64,000 nucleotides of DNA. It comes from Polynucleobacter sp. SHI8 (GTDB lineage: Bacteria; Pseudomonadota; Gammaproteobacteria; Burkholderiales; Burkholderiaceae). The notes beneath the pieces are model-generated. The model did no database searches. It was not told the DNA's origin and saw only the letters and a program-made list of their open reading frames with translations. Positions 27,420 to 35,897 of this stretch are shown here, one piece after another (within the stretch, counting starts at the first letter, position 1; each line of letters begins with the position of its first letter). Both the position numbers and the translations under genes were made by a program. The DNA lies in assembly GCF_027944005.1 (NCBI RefSeq), contig NZ_AP027204.1, forward strand, positions 2,046,001 through 2,110,000, in the 5' to 3' direction.

Positions 27420-28103
27420 ATGTCTACTAACTCTCCTACTCTCGTTTTTTTTGATTTAGATAATACCCTTTTACCGATCGATAGTGATCATGCTTGGGGA
27501 CATTTTTTGGTTGAATTGGGCGTAGTCAATCAAGAAGAATATGAGCAAGCCAATAATCGTTTTTATGCGGCATATAAAGCTGGTACTCTCAATATTGATG
27601 AATTTCTGAACTTCGCATTAAAGCCTCTCGCAAGCCACCCAAGAAAGCAACTTGAGACATGGCATAACGAGTTCATGCAAAAAAAAATCGAGCCTCAAAT
27701 ACATCCAAAAGCCATTGAACTCGTCAATCAACACCTTGATCTAGGGCATATTTGTTCAATCGTTACGGCAACCAATAGCTTTGTAACGAAGCCGATTGCA
27801 ACGCGTTTTGGGATTCAACACCTCATCGCTACTGAACCAGAGATTCGCTCAGATGGTGAATTTACTGGGAAAGTGCGAGGATTGCCCAATTTTCAGGCGG
27901 GTAAGGTTGTCCATGTTGAAAACTGGCTCAAAAGTTTAGGATTGAGTTTAGATCATGCTGAAAATAGCATTTTTTATTCTGATTCAATGAATGATCTACC
28001 ACTACTGGAAAAAGTCAAAGTGCCTGTTGCGACCAATCCAGATCCAAGGCTTGCTCATCTTGCGCAAGAAAGAGCTTGGAAAATACTTCATTTATTTGCA
28101 TGA
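27420..28103 (+). CDS. HAD-IB family hydrolase (phosphoserine-phosphatase-like)
   Basis: 227 residues. HAD motif I is FFDLDNTLLP with both aspartates near residues 12-14. Motif II appears as SIVTATNSF, and motif IV as YSDSMNDLPLLE. The helical cap is the type seen in the HAD-IB subfamily (SerB/CicA-like). The substrate is probably a small phosphorylated metabolite or nucleotide but cannot be specified. It lies 3 nt after hda and overlaps pcnB by 4 nt (ATGA), so all three are probably translated from one message. Confidence 0.85.
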   Translation: MSTNSPTLVFFDLDNTLLPIDSDHAWGHFLVELGVVNQEEYEQANNRFYAAYKAGTLNIDEFLNFALKPLASHPRKQLETWHNEFMQKKIEPQIHPKAIELVNQHLDLGHICSIVTATNSFVTKPIATRFGIQHLIATEPEIRSDGEFTGKVRGLPNFQAGKVVHVENWLKSLGLSLDHAENSIFYSDSMNDLPLLEKVKVPVATNPDPRLAHLAQERAWKILHLFA

Positions 28104-29512
28104 TTCAAAAGATCATACGTCGTATTTTAGGTAAAAAACCTTCATCGACTTCACGTACCCCTAAAAACAAGGCTGCTAAAGAGATTGGCTTCCAAGATCA
28201 TCAGATCAATCAAGATCATATTTCTAAAAATGCAATCAAAGTAACTCAAGCACTCCAACATGCTGGATATGAAGCTTTTATCGTAGGTGGTGCAGTTCGC
28301 GACTTAATACTCGGAATTGTTCCGAAAGATTTTGATGTTGCTACAAATGCCACACCCGATCAAGTCCAAGCTGTATTCAGAAAATCACGCTTAATTGGGC
28401 GACGATTTCAAATTGTTCATGTCACTTTTTATGGCGGCCATAAACCGGAAATTATTGAAGTGTCTACATTTCGGGCAATGGTCAATGACGAAGGTGAACA
28501 TATTACTGAAAGTGGTCGAATTTTACGCGATAACATCTGGGGCTCACACTCAGAAGATGCTGCGAGACGTGACTTTACGATCAATGCTCTATATTACAAC
28601 CCTAGTAATAGCGTAGTTCTTGATTATCATGGCGGCATGTATGACATGAAAGAACGCCTCATACGTATGATTGGGGATTCAGAAAAGCGTTATCGCGAAG
28701 ATCCGATCCGGATGCTCAGGGCGGTACGTTTTGCTGCAAAGACAGGTTTTGCTATTGAGGCCAAGACTTTAGCTCCAATTCAAGAGTTAGCTCCATTGAT
28801 TCATGATGTCCCTAGTGCACGACTCTTTGATGAAATATTAAAGCTTTTAATGTCAGGACATGCTTGGGCATCTCTTGAAGCATTGCGAGATGTTGGCTTG
28901 GGACAAGGGCTATTGCCCATGATTGATGCTATTTTTGAGCAGGACAAGCTCAGTCATTTTGCCAAAATAGCGCTTGCCAGAACTGATGAAAGAGTACAAC
29001 TGGGCAAACCAATCTCCCCAGGCTTTTTATTTGCCACATTGCTTTGGCATCAAGTTGACCTTGGCTGGCAAAATGAACTGCATACGGGTAAACCCCTTAT
29101 CCCGGCTTTACATGCAGCAATTGACTCCGTGTTAGCAAATCAGCGCGAGACTTTTGCCATCCAAAGAAGATTCGAAACAGATATGCGTGAAATTTGGAGT
29201 CTACAACCTAGATTCGAAAAAAGAAGTGGGAAAATGCCATATCGACTGCTGGAGTCACCTCGCTTCAGAGCAGGTTATGATTTTTTATGTTTGCGATGCT
29301 TGGCTGGTGAACTCCCTTCATCTCTTTCTCAATGGTGGGAGGATTTTCAAGTAGCGGATTTACCAGAACGTGAAAAATTGTTATTAAGCGCCAAAGAAGA
29401 ATCCCCACTAAATTCTTCAAGTACTCCTGGAAAGTCTCGTCGAAGGAGGCGCAGAGCCCCTAAAAATCAAGGTGATGAGATCAAAATCCTTGATCCTGAG
29501 CAAGCTTCCTAA
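28100..29512 (+). CDS. pcnB: Poly(A) polymerase I
   Basis: 470 residues from the ATG at 28100, which overlaps the upstream stop as ATGA; a TTG at 28076 is less likely. The nucleotidyltransferase core shows AFIVGGAVRDLILG and PKDFDVATNATP, followed by RRDFTINALYYN and RYREDPIRMLRAVRFAAKTGF. The C terminus carries a run of basic residues (KSRRRRRRAPKN), as in bacterial PAP I. It adds 3' poly(A) tails that promote RNA decay. Some members are CCA-adding enzymes; the basic tail and long N-terminal extension support PcnB. Confidence 0.93.
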   Translation: MIQKIIRRILGKKPSSTSRTPKNKAAKEIGFQDHQINQDHISKNAIKVTQALQHAGYEAFIVGGAVRDLILGIVPKDFDVATNATPDQVQAVFRKSRLIGRRFQIVHVTFYGGHKPEIIEVSTFRAMVNDEGEHITESGRILRDNIWGSHSEDAARRDFTINALYYNPSNSVVLDYHGGMYDMKERLIRMIGDSEKRYREDPIRMLRAVRFAAKTGFAIEAKTLAPIQELAPLIHDVPSARLFDEILKLLMSGHAWASLEALRDVGLGQGLLPMIDAIFEQDKLSHFAKIALARTDERVQLGKPISPGFLFATLLWHQVDLGWQNELHTGKPLIPALHAAIDSVLANQRETFAIQRRFETDMREIWSLQPRFEKRSGKMPYRLLESPRFRAGYDFLCLRCLAGELPSSLSQWWEDFQVADLPEREKLLLSAKEESPLNSSSTPGKSRRRRRRAPKNQGDEIKILDPEQAS

Positions 29513-29558
29513 AAATTGATTAAAGTATCTTAATTAGTGCCAAGAAAAAAGGTGACGA

Positions 29559-30077
29559 ATGGCAAAGGCGTTTATTGGTTTAGGTGGTAATGTGGGTGAT
29601 TCTAGGCAAATTTTGACAGATGCTGTCATTTGCCTTGCGCAAATACCATCAATTCAAATTAACGCGAGAAGTTGTTTTTATATTAGTAGCCCCGTAGACG
29701 CTCCTGGAGATGACTACATTAATAATGTGATTTCCATTTCAACCACTCTCGAGCCTAAATCTCTGCTACATGCCTGCCAAGCTGTTGAAAGACATTTTGG
29801 TAGAGAGCGCCCTTATGAAAAAGCTCCACGTACGCTAGATATTGATGTTTTAATCTATGAGGATCTCATCAGTAACGATCCTGAGTTGATCGTTCCGCAT
29901 CCACGGATGACTGAACGTATGTTCGTTCTTTTGCCTTTATTAGAATTAGAACCTGAAATTGAATTGCCTCTGCACGGCAAACTAAAAAATAAAATCTCTG
30001 ATTTATCCTGGCAAAAGATTGAAAAGCTCCCCACTCAACAGTGCTTCATCGGCGGTGATTTAAATAATACCCATTAA
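29559..30077 (+). CDS. folK: 2-amino-4-hydroxy-6-hydroxymethyldihydropteridine diphosphokinase
   Basis: 172 residues. Characteristic blocks are AFIGLGGNVGDSRQIL at the N terminus and RPYEKAPRTLDIDVLIYED, with the two metal-binding aspartates, followed by VPHPRMTERMFVLLPL. It pyrophosphorylates the pterin precursor in folate synthesis. An excellent AAGGTGA ribosome site precedes the ATG. It is 46 nt after pcnB; the pcnB-folK-panB order is common in beta- and gammaproteobacteria. Confidence 0.96.
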   Translation: MAKAFIGLGGNVGDSRQILTDAVICLAQIPSIQINARSCFYISSPVDAPGDDYINNVISISTTLEPKSLLHACQAVERHFGRERPYEKAPRTLDIDVLIYEDLISNDPELIVPHPRMTERMFVLLPLLELEPEIELPLHGKLKNKISDLSWQKIEKLPTQQCFIGGDLNNTH

Positions 30078-30120
30078 GCTAAAATTTCTGTATATTCAAG
30101 TTTTGGCTTAATCACTTCAT

Positions 30121-30945
30121 ATGTCTTATTTACAATCTAATCAAGAAATTAAGGCTTTAACCACCAGCTCATTACTTAAAATGCATGCTGAAGGTGAGAA
30201 AATTACCTCCTTAACTGCTTATGATGCAAGTTTTGGAACTCTTTTTGATCAAATCGGAATTGATGTTATTTTAGTTGGTGACTCCCTTGGAAATGTTATC
30301 CAAGGTCATACATCCACCCTGCCAGTCCGTATTGAAGACATGGTTTACCACACAGCTTGTGTGAGCAAAAATCTTCAGCGCACCTTTTTAATTTCTGATA
30401 TGCCGTTTGCTTCATATGGGGATGTACAAAGTGCTCTTCGAAACGCAGCACTTCTTATGCAAGCGGGTGCCAAAATGGTCAAGCTAGAAGGTGGCACTTG
30501 GTTAGCCCCAACGATTAAGCATCTAGTGACACAAGGTATTCCTGTATGTGCGCATTTAGGCTTAACCCCTCAATCTGTAAATACTTTGGGCGGGTTTAAA
30601 GTGCAAGGTAAATCAGCACAACAAGCGCAACAGATGATTGAAGACGCGAAAAACCTCGAAGCAGCTGGCGCGCAAATGTTGGTTTTAGAGGCTGTGCCTT
30701 CTTCTTTGGGGAAAAAAATTACTGAATCTATTCAGATTCCCACCATCGGCATTGGAGCTGGTCCTGATTGTTCAGGACAAGTGCTCGTCATGCATGACGC
30801 TCTAGGAGCATTTCCAGGTAGACAGCCTAAATTTGTAAAGAACTTTCTGGCCCAGAGTGGCTCTATTGAAAAAGCCGTTGAACTTTACATCAGTGAGGTG
30901 AAATCAGGTGCATTTCCAGCACCTGAACATTGTTTTAAAGATTAA
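30121..30945 (+). CDS. panB: 3-methyl-2-oxobutanoate hydroxymethyltransferase
   Basis: 274 residues. The TIM-barrel enzyme shows SLTAYDASFGTLFDQIGIDVILVGDSLGNVIQGH at the N terminus, DMPFASYG, and KLEGGTWL, then GIPVCAHLGLTPQ with the catalytic glutamate further on (LEAVPSSL). It makes ketopantoate, the first committed step to pantothenate and coenzyme A, linking to coaBC elsewhere in the window. It is the last gene of the plus-strand run and overlaps the dnaJ stop by 4 nt. No panC follows. Confidence 0.97.
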   Translation: MSYLQSNQEIKALTTSSLLKMHAEGEKITSLTAYDASFGTLFDQIGIDVILVGDSLGNVIQGHTSTLPVRIEDMVYHTACVSKNLQRTFLISDMPFASYGDVQSALRNAALLMQAGAKMVKLEGGTWLAPTIKHLVTQGIPVCAHLGLTPQSVNTLGGFKVQGKSAQQAQQMIEDAKNLEAAGAQMLVLEAVPSSLGKKITESIQIPTIGIGAGPDCSGQVLVMHDALGAFPGRQPKFVKNFLAQSGSIEKAVELYISEVKSGAFPAPEHCFKD

Positions 30946-32081
30946 TTAAAAAAATCTTTCACTCGATCAATCCAGCCTCGCTCCTGAGGATTATGTTTAC
31001 GACTATCGGCTTGCAAGCTTTTTTCTAAATCCTGAATTAATTTCCGTTGTTGGTCGTTAAGTTTCACAGGGGTTTCAATCTGGACATGAACATACAAATC
31101 TCCAGGCACAGAAGAACGAATACCTTTAATACCTTTTCCTCTTAGTCGATACGTACGGCCCGTTTGAGTTCCTTCTGCAACTTCAAAACTTGCTTTTCCT
31201 GCCAGTGTAGGGACCTGGACTTCGCCTCCTAAACATGCCGTTGCGTATGAAATCGGCATTTGGAAATGTAAATCATCCCCATCTCTTTCGAAGACAGGAT
31301 GAGGCTTGATATGTACCTCAACGTATAAATCTCCTGAGGGGCCTTGATTAATGCCGGGTTCACCATGACCACTTAAACGGATCCGCATACCATCTTCAAT
31401 ACCAGCAGGGATTTTGACTTCTAGAGTCTTTTGCTGCTTAGTCTGCCCTTCACCATGACACTTTTTACATGGCTTGGCTATGAACTGGCCATTCCCACGA
31501 CATTTTGGACACGTCTGCTGCATAGAAAAAAAGCCTTGGGATACTCTGACTTGACCTTGACCACCACATGTAGAACAGGTCTCAACTTTACTACCAGGCT
31601 CTGCACCTGTTCCTGTACAAAGATCACAACTGGTCCAACCAGGAATACGTATTTGTGTTTCGTGACCTCTAGCGGCTTCTTCCAGAGAAATCTCCATACT
31701 GTATCGAAGATCACCACCTTTAAATACTTGAGGGCCAGCTCGGCCACCACGTGCACCACCTGCACCAAAAATATCACCAAAGATATCGCCAAAAGCATCG
31801 GCAAATCCACCAAAGCCTTGTGCGCCAGCGCCACCAAAACCACCCATACTGGGATCAATCCCAGCATGTCCATATTGATCATAGGCGGCTTTTTTCTGAG
31901 GATCTGATAAAGCCTCATAAGCCTCTTTGGCTTCTTTAAATTTTTCTTCTGAAGCTTTATTATCTGGGTTACGATCAGGATGGTACTTCATCGCCATCTT
32001 CCGATAAGCTTTTTTTATCTCATCGTCAGTGGCGTTTTTCGGTACCTCTAAAACTTCATAAAAATCTCTTTTTGTTGCCAA
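30942..32081 (-). CDS. dnaJ: Chaperone DnaJ (Hsp40)
   Basis: 379 residues with the full type I architecture. The J domain (about 1-70) contains the HPD motif in KYHPDRNPDN. A Gly/Phe-rich linker covers about 75-115. A zinc-binding region (about 135-215) has four CxxCxGxG-type repeats, and a C-terminal substrate-binding domain follows. It stimulates DnaK ATPase and delivers unfolded clients. It is 28 nt after dnaK on the same strand, as the last gene of the heat-shock unit, and overlaps the convergent panB stop. Confidence 0.97.
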   Translation of the reverse strand: MATKRDFYEVLEVPKNATDDEIKKAYRKMAMKYHPDRNPDNKASEEKFKEAKEAYEALSDPQKKAAYDQYGHAGIDPSMGGFGGAGAQGFGGFADAFGDIFGDIFGAGGARGGRAGPQVFKGGDLRYSMEISLEEAARGHETQIRIPGWTSCDLCTGTGAEPGSKVETCSTCGGQGQVRVSQGFFSMQQTCPKCRGNGQFIAKPCKKCHGEGQTKQQKTLEVKIPAGIEDGMRIRLSGHGEPGINQGPSGDLYVEVHIKPHPVFERDGDDLHFQMPISYATACLGGEVQVPTLAGKASFEVAEGTQTGRTYRLRGKGIKGIRSSVPGDLYVHVQIETPVKLNDQQRKLIQDLEKSLQADSRKHNPQERGWIDRVKDFFN

Positions 32082-32109
32082 AGCTATTCCTTCAATAAAC
32101 TACAAAAAA

Positions 32110-34032
32110 TTATTTCTTATCAACTTCTTTGAATTCAGCATCAACAACATTATCATCTTTTGCTGCCTGACCCGGTGAAGTGGCGCCGCCTTCAGCTTTA
32201 GCTTTTTCAGCCATTGCTGCATATACTTTTTCGCCAAGAGTTTGGCTTACTTTGCCCAACTCCTCTGTTTTAGCTTCAATATCAGCTTTATCTGATTCTT
32301 TAATAGCCTCTTCTAATGCTTTCACCGCAGCTTCAATCTTCTCTTTTTCAGCAGCATCTAATGAAGCACCATGCTCTTCAAGAGATTTTTTGGTCGAATG
32401 GACAAGTGCCTCTGCTGTATTTCGTGCATCAACAACTTCCCTTAACTTACGATCTTCTTCCGCATTTTCTTCTGCATCTTTCACCATTTTTTGGATTTCA
32501 TCTTCTGATAATCCAGAATTGGCCTTAATCGTAATTTTATTTTCCTTACCAGTTGCTTTATCTTTAGCGCCCACATGCAAAATACCGTTAGCATCAATAT
32601 CAAAGCTCACTTCAATTTGCGGAGTTCCACGACTTGAAGGTGGAATGCCTTCTAAATTAAATTCTCCCAAGGTTTTATTAGCGGATGCCATCTCCCTCTC
32701 ACCCTGGAAAACTTTAATAGTTACTGCCGGTTGATTATCTTCAGCGGTTGAGAATACTTGTGCATATTTGGTAGGTATCGTTGTATTCTTTTTAATCATC
32801 TTCGTCATTACACCACCTAAGGTCTCAATACCAAGAGATAAAGGCGTTACATCTAATAACAGAACATCCGTACGATCACCAGCGAGAACAGCTCCTTGAA
32901 TCGCTGCACCAACAGCAACAGCTTCATCAGGATTAACGTCTTTACGAGGCTCTTGTCCAAAAAACTCTTTTACTTTTTCTTGAACTTTTGGCATACGTGT
33001 CATACCACCAACCAAAATAACGTCTTGAATATCTGTCAAAGATACGCCTGCATCTTTAATCGCAACGCGGCATGGCTCAATCGTTCGAGCAATCAAGTCT
33101 TCAACCAATGACTCTAGTTTCGCGCGCGTCATTTTAATATTTAAATGTTTAGGACCTGAGGCATCCGCAGTGATGTAAGGCAAATTAATTTCAGTTTGAG
33201 CAGTTGAGGACAACTCGATTTTGGCTTTTTCAGCAGATTCTTTTAAGCGTTGTAATGCGAGCACGTCTTTTGATAAGTCAACGCCTTGCTCTTTCTTGAA
33301 TTCGGCAATGATGAAGTCAATAATCCGTTGGTCAAAATCTTCACCGCCAAGGAATGTATCACCATTGGTTGATAACACTTCAAACTGCTTTTCGCCATCA
33401 ACATCGGCAATTTCAATAATAGATACGTCAAAAGTACCACCACCTAAGTCATACACAGCAATTTTTCGATCACCTGTAGAAACCTTATCTAAACCAAAAG
33501 CTAGGGCAGCAGCAGTTGGTTCATTGATGATACGTTTTACATCCAGCCCTGCAATTCGTCCAGCATCCTTGGTTGCCTGTCTTTGACTATCGTTAAAGTA
33601 GGCAGGAACAGTAATTACAGCCTCAGTTACTTCCTCACCTAAGTAATCTTCAGCTGTTTTTTTCATTTTTCTTAAAACTTCAGCTGAAATTTGTGGCGGA
33701 GCTAATTTATTACCTCTAACTTCTACCCAGGCATCGCCATTATCTGCCTTTGCAATTGTGTAGGGCATTAAATCAATATCCTTTTGCACTTCTTTTTCAG
33801 CAAATTTTCTTCCAATTAAGCGCTTTACAGCATAAAGTGTATTCCTTGGATTAGTCACAGACTGTCTTTTTGCCGGAGCTCCGACAAGAATTTCCCCATC
33901 TTCCATGTAAGCAATAATAGAAGGGGTCGTACGCGCACCTTCAGCATTTTCAACCACTTTTGGAGTGTTACCTTCTAAAATTGCAACACAAGAATTGGTT
34001 GTTCCTAAATCGATTCCAATAATCTTTGCCAT
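32110..34032 (-). CDS. dnaK: Chaperone DnaK (Hsp70)
   Basis: 640 residues. The nucleotide-binding domain starts KIIGIDLGTTNSCVA and includes DLGGGTFDVSIIEI and VGGMTRMPKVQ. The substrate-binding domain and helical lid follow, ending in a conserved acidic tail (VVDAEFKEVDKK). It is the central ATP-dependent folding chaperone, recharged by GrpE and stimulated by DnaJ. An 88-nt gap to grpE carries an inverted repeat and a sigma-32-like promoter (see 34070-34104), which would let dnaK be made independently of grpE. Confidence 0.98.
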   Translation of the reverse strand: MAKIIGIDLGTTNSCVAILEGNTPKVVENAEGARTTPSIIAYMEDGEILVGAPAKRQSVTNPRNTLYAVKRLIGRKFAEKEVQKDIDLMPYTIAKADNGDAWVEVRGNKLAPPQISAEVLRKMKKTAEDYLGEEVTEAVITVPAYFNDSQRQATKDAGRIAGLDVKRIINEPTAAALAFGLDKVSTGDRKIAVYDLGGGTFDVSIIEIADVDGEKQFEVLSTNGDTFLGGEDFDQRIIDFIIAEFKKEQGVDLSKDVLALQRLKESAEKAKIELSSTAQTEINLPYITADASGPKHLNIKMTRAKLESLVEDLIARTIEPCRVAIKDAGVSLTDIQDVILVGGMTRMPKVQEKVKEFFGQEPRKDVNPDEAVAVGAAIQGAVLAGDRTDVLLLDVTPLSLGIETLGGVMTKMIKKNTTIPTKYAQVFSTAEDNQPAVTIKVFQGEREMASANKTLGEFNLEGIPPSSRGTPQIEVSFDIDANGILHVGAKDKATGKENKITIKANSGLSEDEIQKMVKDAEENAEEDRKLREVVDARNTAEALVHSTKKSLEEHGASLDAAEKEKIEAAVKALEEAIKESDKADIEAKTEELGKVSQTLGEKVYAAMAEKAKAEGGATSPGQAAKDDNVVDAEFKEVDKK

Positions 34033-34069
34033 GTTAATTTCCTTATTAAATGATCTGTATATTCTTTAC

Positions 34070-34095
34070 ATATGGCTCATCAGTTAATTATCAAG
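34070..34095 (-). promoter_or_regulatory. Candidate sigma-32 promoter of dnaK
   Basis: On the minus strand CTTGATA (34095-34089) is followed after 11 nt by AGCCATAT (34077-34070). These match the heat-shock consensus CTTGAAA and CCCCATNT at 6/7 and most of the defined -10 positions, with spacing at the short end of the allowed 11-16. The start would fall near 34063, about 30 nt before dnaK. CTTGATG is also the form used at E. coli dnaK P1. Confidence 0.5.
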
Positions 34096-34104
34096 TGATG
34101 AGCC
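34074..34104. repeat. 9-bp inverted repeat between grpE and dnaK
   Basis: GGCTCATCA (34074-34082) and TGATGAGCC (34096-34104) are perfect inverted arms with a 13-nt spacer. No T-run follows on the minus strand, so a simple terminator is unlikely. The arms enclose the -35 box and overlap the -10 box of the candidate dnaK promoter, so an operator, or an RNA hairpin acting as a processing or partial termination site, are both possible. It is not CIRCE, which has 9-nt spacing and different arms. Confidence 0.6.
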
Positions 34105-34120
34105 AATATTTATTCATGTT

Positions 34121-34651
34121 TTATTTTGCTTGGCTTACCATCACTAAAGCTGGTCTTAAAACTCGATCCGCGATGAGATAGCCTTTTTGCAATACAGTAA
34201 CAACTGTATTTGCTTCTAGCTCAGATTCCACCGTCGAAATCGCCTGATGAAGGTGTGGATCAAACTTGGCACCAACTTCGGGATTGATCTCAACAATTTT
34301 CCCCTTTTCCAAAGCACCCGATAACTGCTTTAGAGTTAGCTCAACACCCTCTTTTAACTTGTTGAGGTCTTCGTTGTGATGTTGAAGAGCAGCATGCATA
34401 CTGTCCATAACGGGTAATAAATGCTCTGCGAAACTCTCAATGGCAAATTTATGAGCCTTTGCAATGTCGTCTGCTGCCCTACGGCGCACATTCTCGACTT
34501 CCGCCTTGGCCCTTAAAAAAGCATCTTTACTTTCACTTAAGAGTTGATTTAATTGAATCAATTGTTGCTCATGCGAGTTATCAGGAGCAACAGAATCAGT
34601 TGATTCCACGTGTTGCTCCACATGTGGTGCATCATTTTTTTCTTGTGTCAT
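34121..34651 (-). CDS. grpE: Nucleotide exchange factor GrpE
   Basis: 176 residues. An acidic, variable N terminus (about 1-30) is followed by the long dimerising helix (LLSESKDAFLRAKAEVENVRRRAADDIAKAHKFAIESFAEHLLPVMDS). The compact beta domain has the PEVGAKFDPHLHQAIS block and ends VLQKGYLIADRVLRPALVMVSQ. It releases ADP from DnaK. It is preceded by a candidate sigma-32 promoter in the 109-nt gap after hemH and followed by dnaK. Confidence 0.97.
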   Translation of the reverse strand: MTQEKNDAPHVEQHVESTDSVAPDNSHEQQLIQLNQLLSESKDAFLRAKAEVENVRRRAADDIAKAHKFAIESFAEHLLPVMDSMHAALQHHNEDLNKLKEGVELTLKQLSGALEKGKIVEINPEVGAKFDPHLHQAISTVESELEANTVVTVLQKGYLIADRVLRPALVMVSQAK

Positions 34652-34702
34652 TTCAATGCTTTACAAGGTTTAGGTTAAATAAAAAGCGTCTTACACACTT
34701 TA

Positions 34703-34729
34703 CCTATAGGCATAAACAGTTATTTCAAG
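34703..34729 (-). promoter_or_regulatory. Candidate sigma-32 promoter of grpE
   Basis: On the minus strand an exact CTTGAAA (34729-34723) is followed after 11-12 nt by GCCTATAGG (34711-34703), a partial match to CCCCATNT. Transcription would start about 45 nt before the grpE ATG, in the gap after hemH. This would separate heat-inducible grpE-dnaK-dnaJ from upstream hrcA-hemH. Confidence 0.5.
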
Positions 34730-34760
34730 AGCAAATGATTAATATTTCTTTGAAAGACCT

Positions 34761-35882
34761 TTATTGCAAGGATGCTTGTACCAACTCGACCCTGGCTAGG
34801 CGCTCAGATAGATCTTCCTGTGACTCCGGAGTTCGAATCCAACCGAGAAGATTTTCTTCAACGATGTGTTGCATTGCATTGATCCATTCCGGATGTGAAT
34901 TCAGACACGCAATCGCAAAGTAGTCCTTTCCACCTGCATGCTGAAAAATTTCTTTACCTTCCATTGCAATTTCTTCAAGGGTTTCCAAACAATCTGCTGG
35001 AAATCCTGGACAAAAAATATCAACTCTTGATGTGGCGGCTTGACCTAATTTTTCTAAAAGTGGGGCTGTGTAGGGCTTTAGCCATTCTGCTTTACCGAAT
35101 CTCGACTGAAAACTAACCATTGCCTCTTGCTCCGAAAGCCCTAAAGACTCACGAAGTAAACGCCCAGTTTTATGGCATTCACAATGATATGGGTCACCCA
35201 TATCTAAAGTACGTTTAGGCACTCCGTGAAAAGACATTATCAACTTTTCGCCAGCAGAAAAATTGGGGCGCCCTTGAACACGCCAAAAGTCTTCTACTTG
35301 TGCCTTTAAAGCTTTGATATAGAGTGGGTGATCATGAAAGTGTTTGATTGTTCTTACTGAAGGGGGATTTCTATACTCTTTATAAACTCGATAAATTTCA
35401 TCAAAAGTAGAAGCTGTAGTTGTCGCGGAATACTGAGGGTACATTGGCATTACTAATAGACGATCCACTCCTTCATCATCCATTTTTTTCAAAACATGTT
35501 CAATCGAAGGGTTGCCATAGCGCATGGCTAAATCAACAATTAGCATTTGATTAGGTTCTTGTTTAAATGCCTGAGCCAATAATTGTGTTTGGGATTGTGA
35601 ATGAACCAATAGTGGGGAACCACTTTTTTCACCAGAAAACCAAACCGAAGCGTATTTTTTTGCAGACGCACCAGACCTGATAGGCAAAATAATGAGATTG
35701 AGAATACACCACCAAATAATGCGAGGAATTTCCACAACTCTTGGATCTGATAGAAATTGCTTCAAATATGTTCTAACTGCTTTTGCAGTTGGAGCATCCG
35801 GTGTCCCCAAGTTGACAATCAATACGCCGATCTTTGGGCTTTTAGCATGCGCCGCGCGGGGATCTAATATTTGTTTATTCAC
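34761..35882 (-). CDS. hemH: Ferrochelatase
   Basis: About 373 residues, starting at GTG 35882 (GGAA 8 nt upstream) or TTG 35885. Conserved blocks are VLIVNLGTPDAPT near the N terminus, MPMYPQYSATTTAS, and LIMSFHGVPKR with the catalytic histidine, then PYHCECHKTGRLL and VDIFCPGFPADCLETLEEI. It inserts ferrous iron into protoporphyrin IX to make protoheme, at the inner membrane. It sits between hrcA (12 nt away) and grpE, a placement conserved in related betaproteobacteria. No metabolic link to heat shock is implied by sequence alone. Confidence 0.96.
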   Translation of the reverse strand: MNKQILDPRAAHAKSPKIGVLIVNLGTPDAPTAKAVRTYLKQFLSDPRVVEIPRIIWWCILNLIILPIRSGASAKKYASVWFSGEKSGSPLLVHSQSQTQLLAQAFKQEPNQMLIVDLAMRYGNPSIEHVLKKMDDEGVDRLLVMPMYPQYSATTTASTFDEIYRVYKEYRNPPSVRTIKHFHDHPLYIKALKAQVEDFWRVQGRPNFSAGEKLIMSFHGVPKRTLDMGDPYHCECHKTGRLLRESLGLSEQEAMVSFQSRFGKAEWLKPYTAPLLEKLGQAATSRVDIFCPGFPADCLETLEEIAMEGKEIFQHAGGKDYFAIACLNSHPEWINAMQHIVEENLLGWIRTPESQEDLSERLARVELVQASLQ

Positions 35883-35897
35883 CAAACAATTCCAAAA

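Noticed and set aside
33221..33586. 121-codon open frame opposite dnaK, with others at 32180 and 31431
   Set aside because: Long antisense frames opposite dnaK and dnaJ are a known codon-bias artefact; the minus-strand chaperones are unmistakable.
34831..34840. GTTCGAATCC, identical to a tRNA T-loop sequence
   Set aside because: It lies within the hemH coding sequence (opposite strand) and no acceptor, D or anticodon stems surround it.
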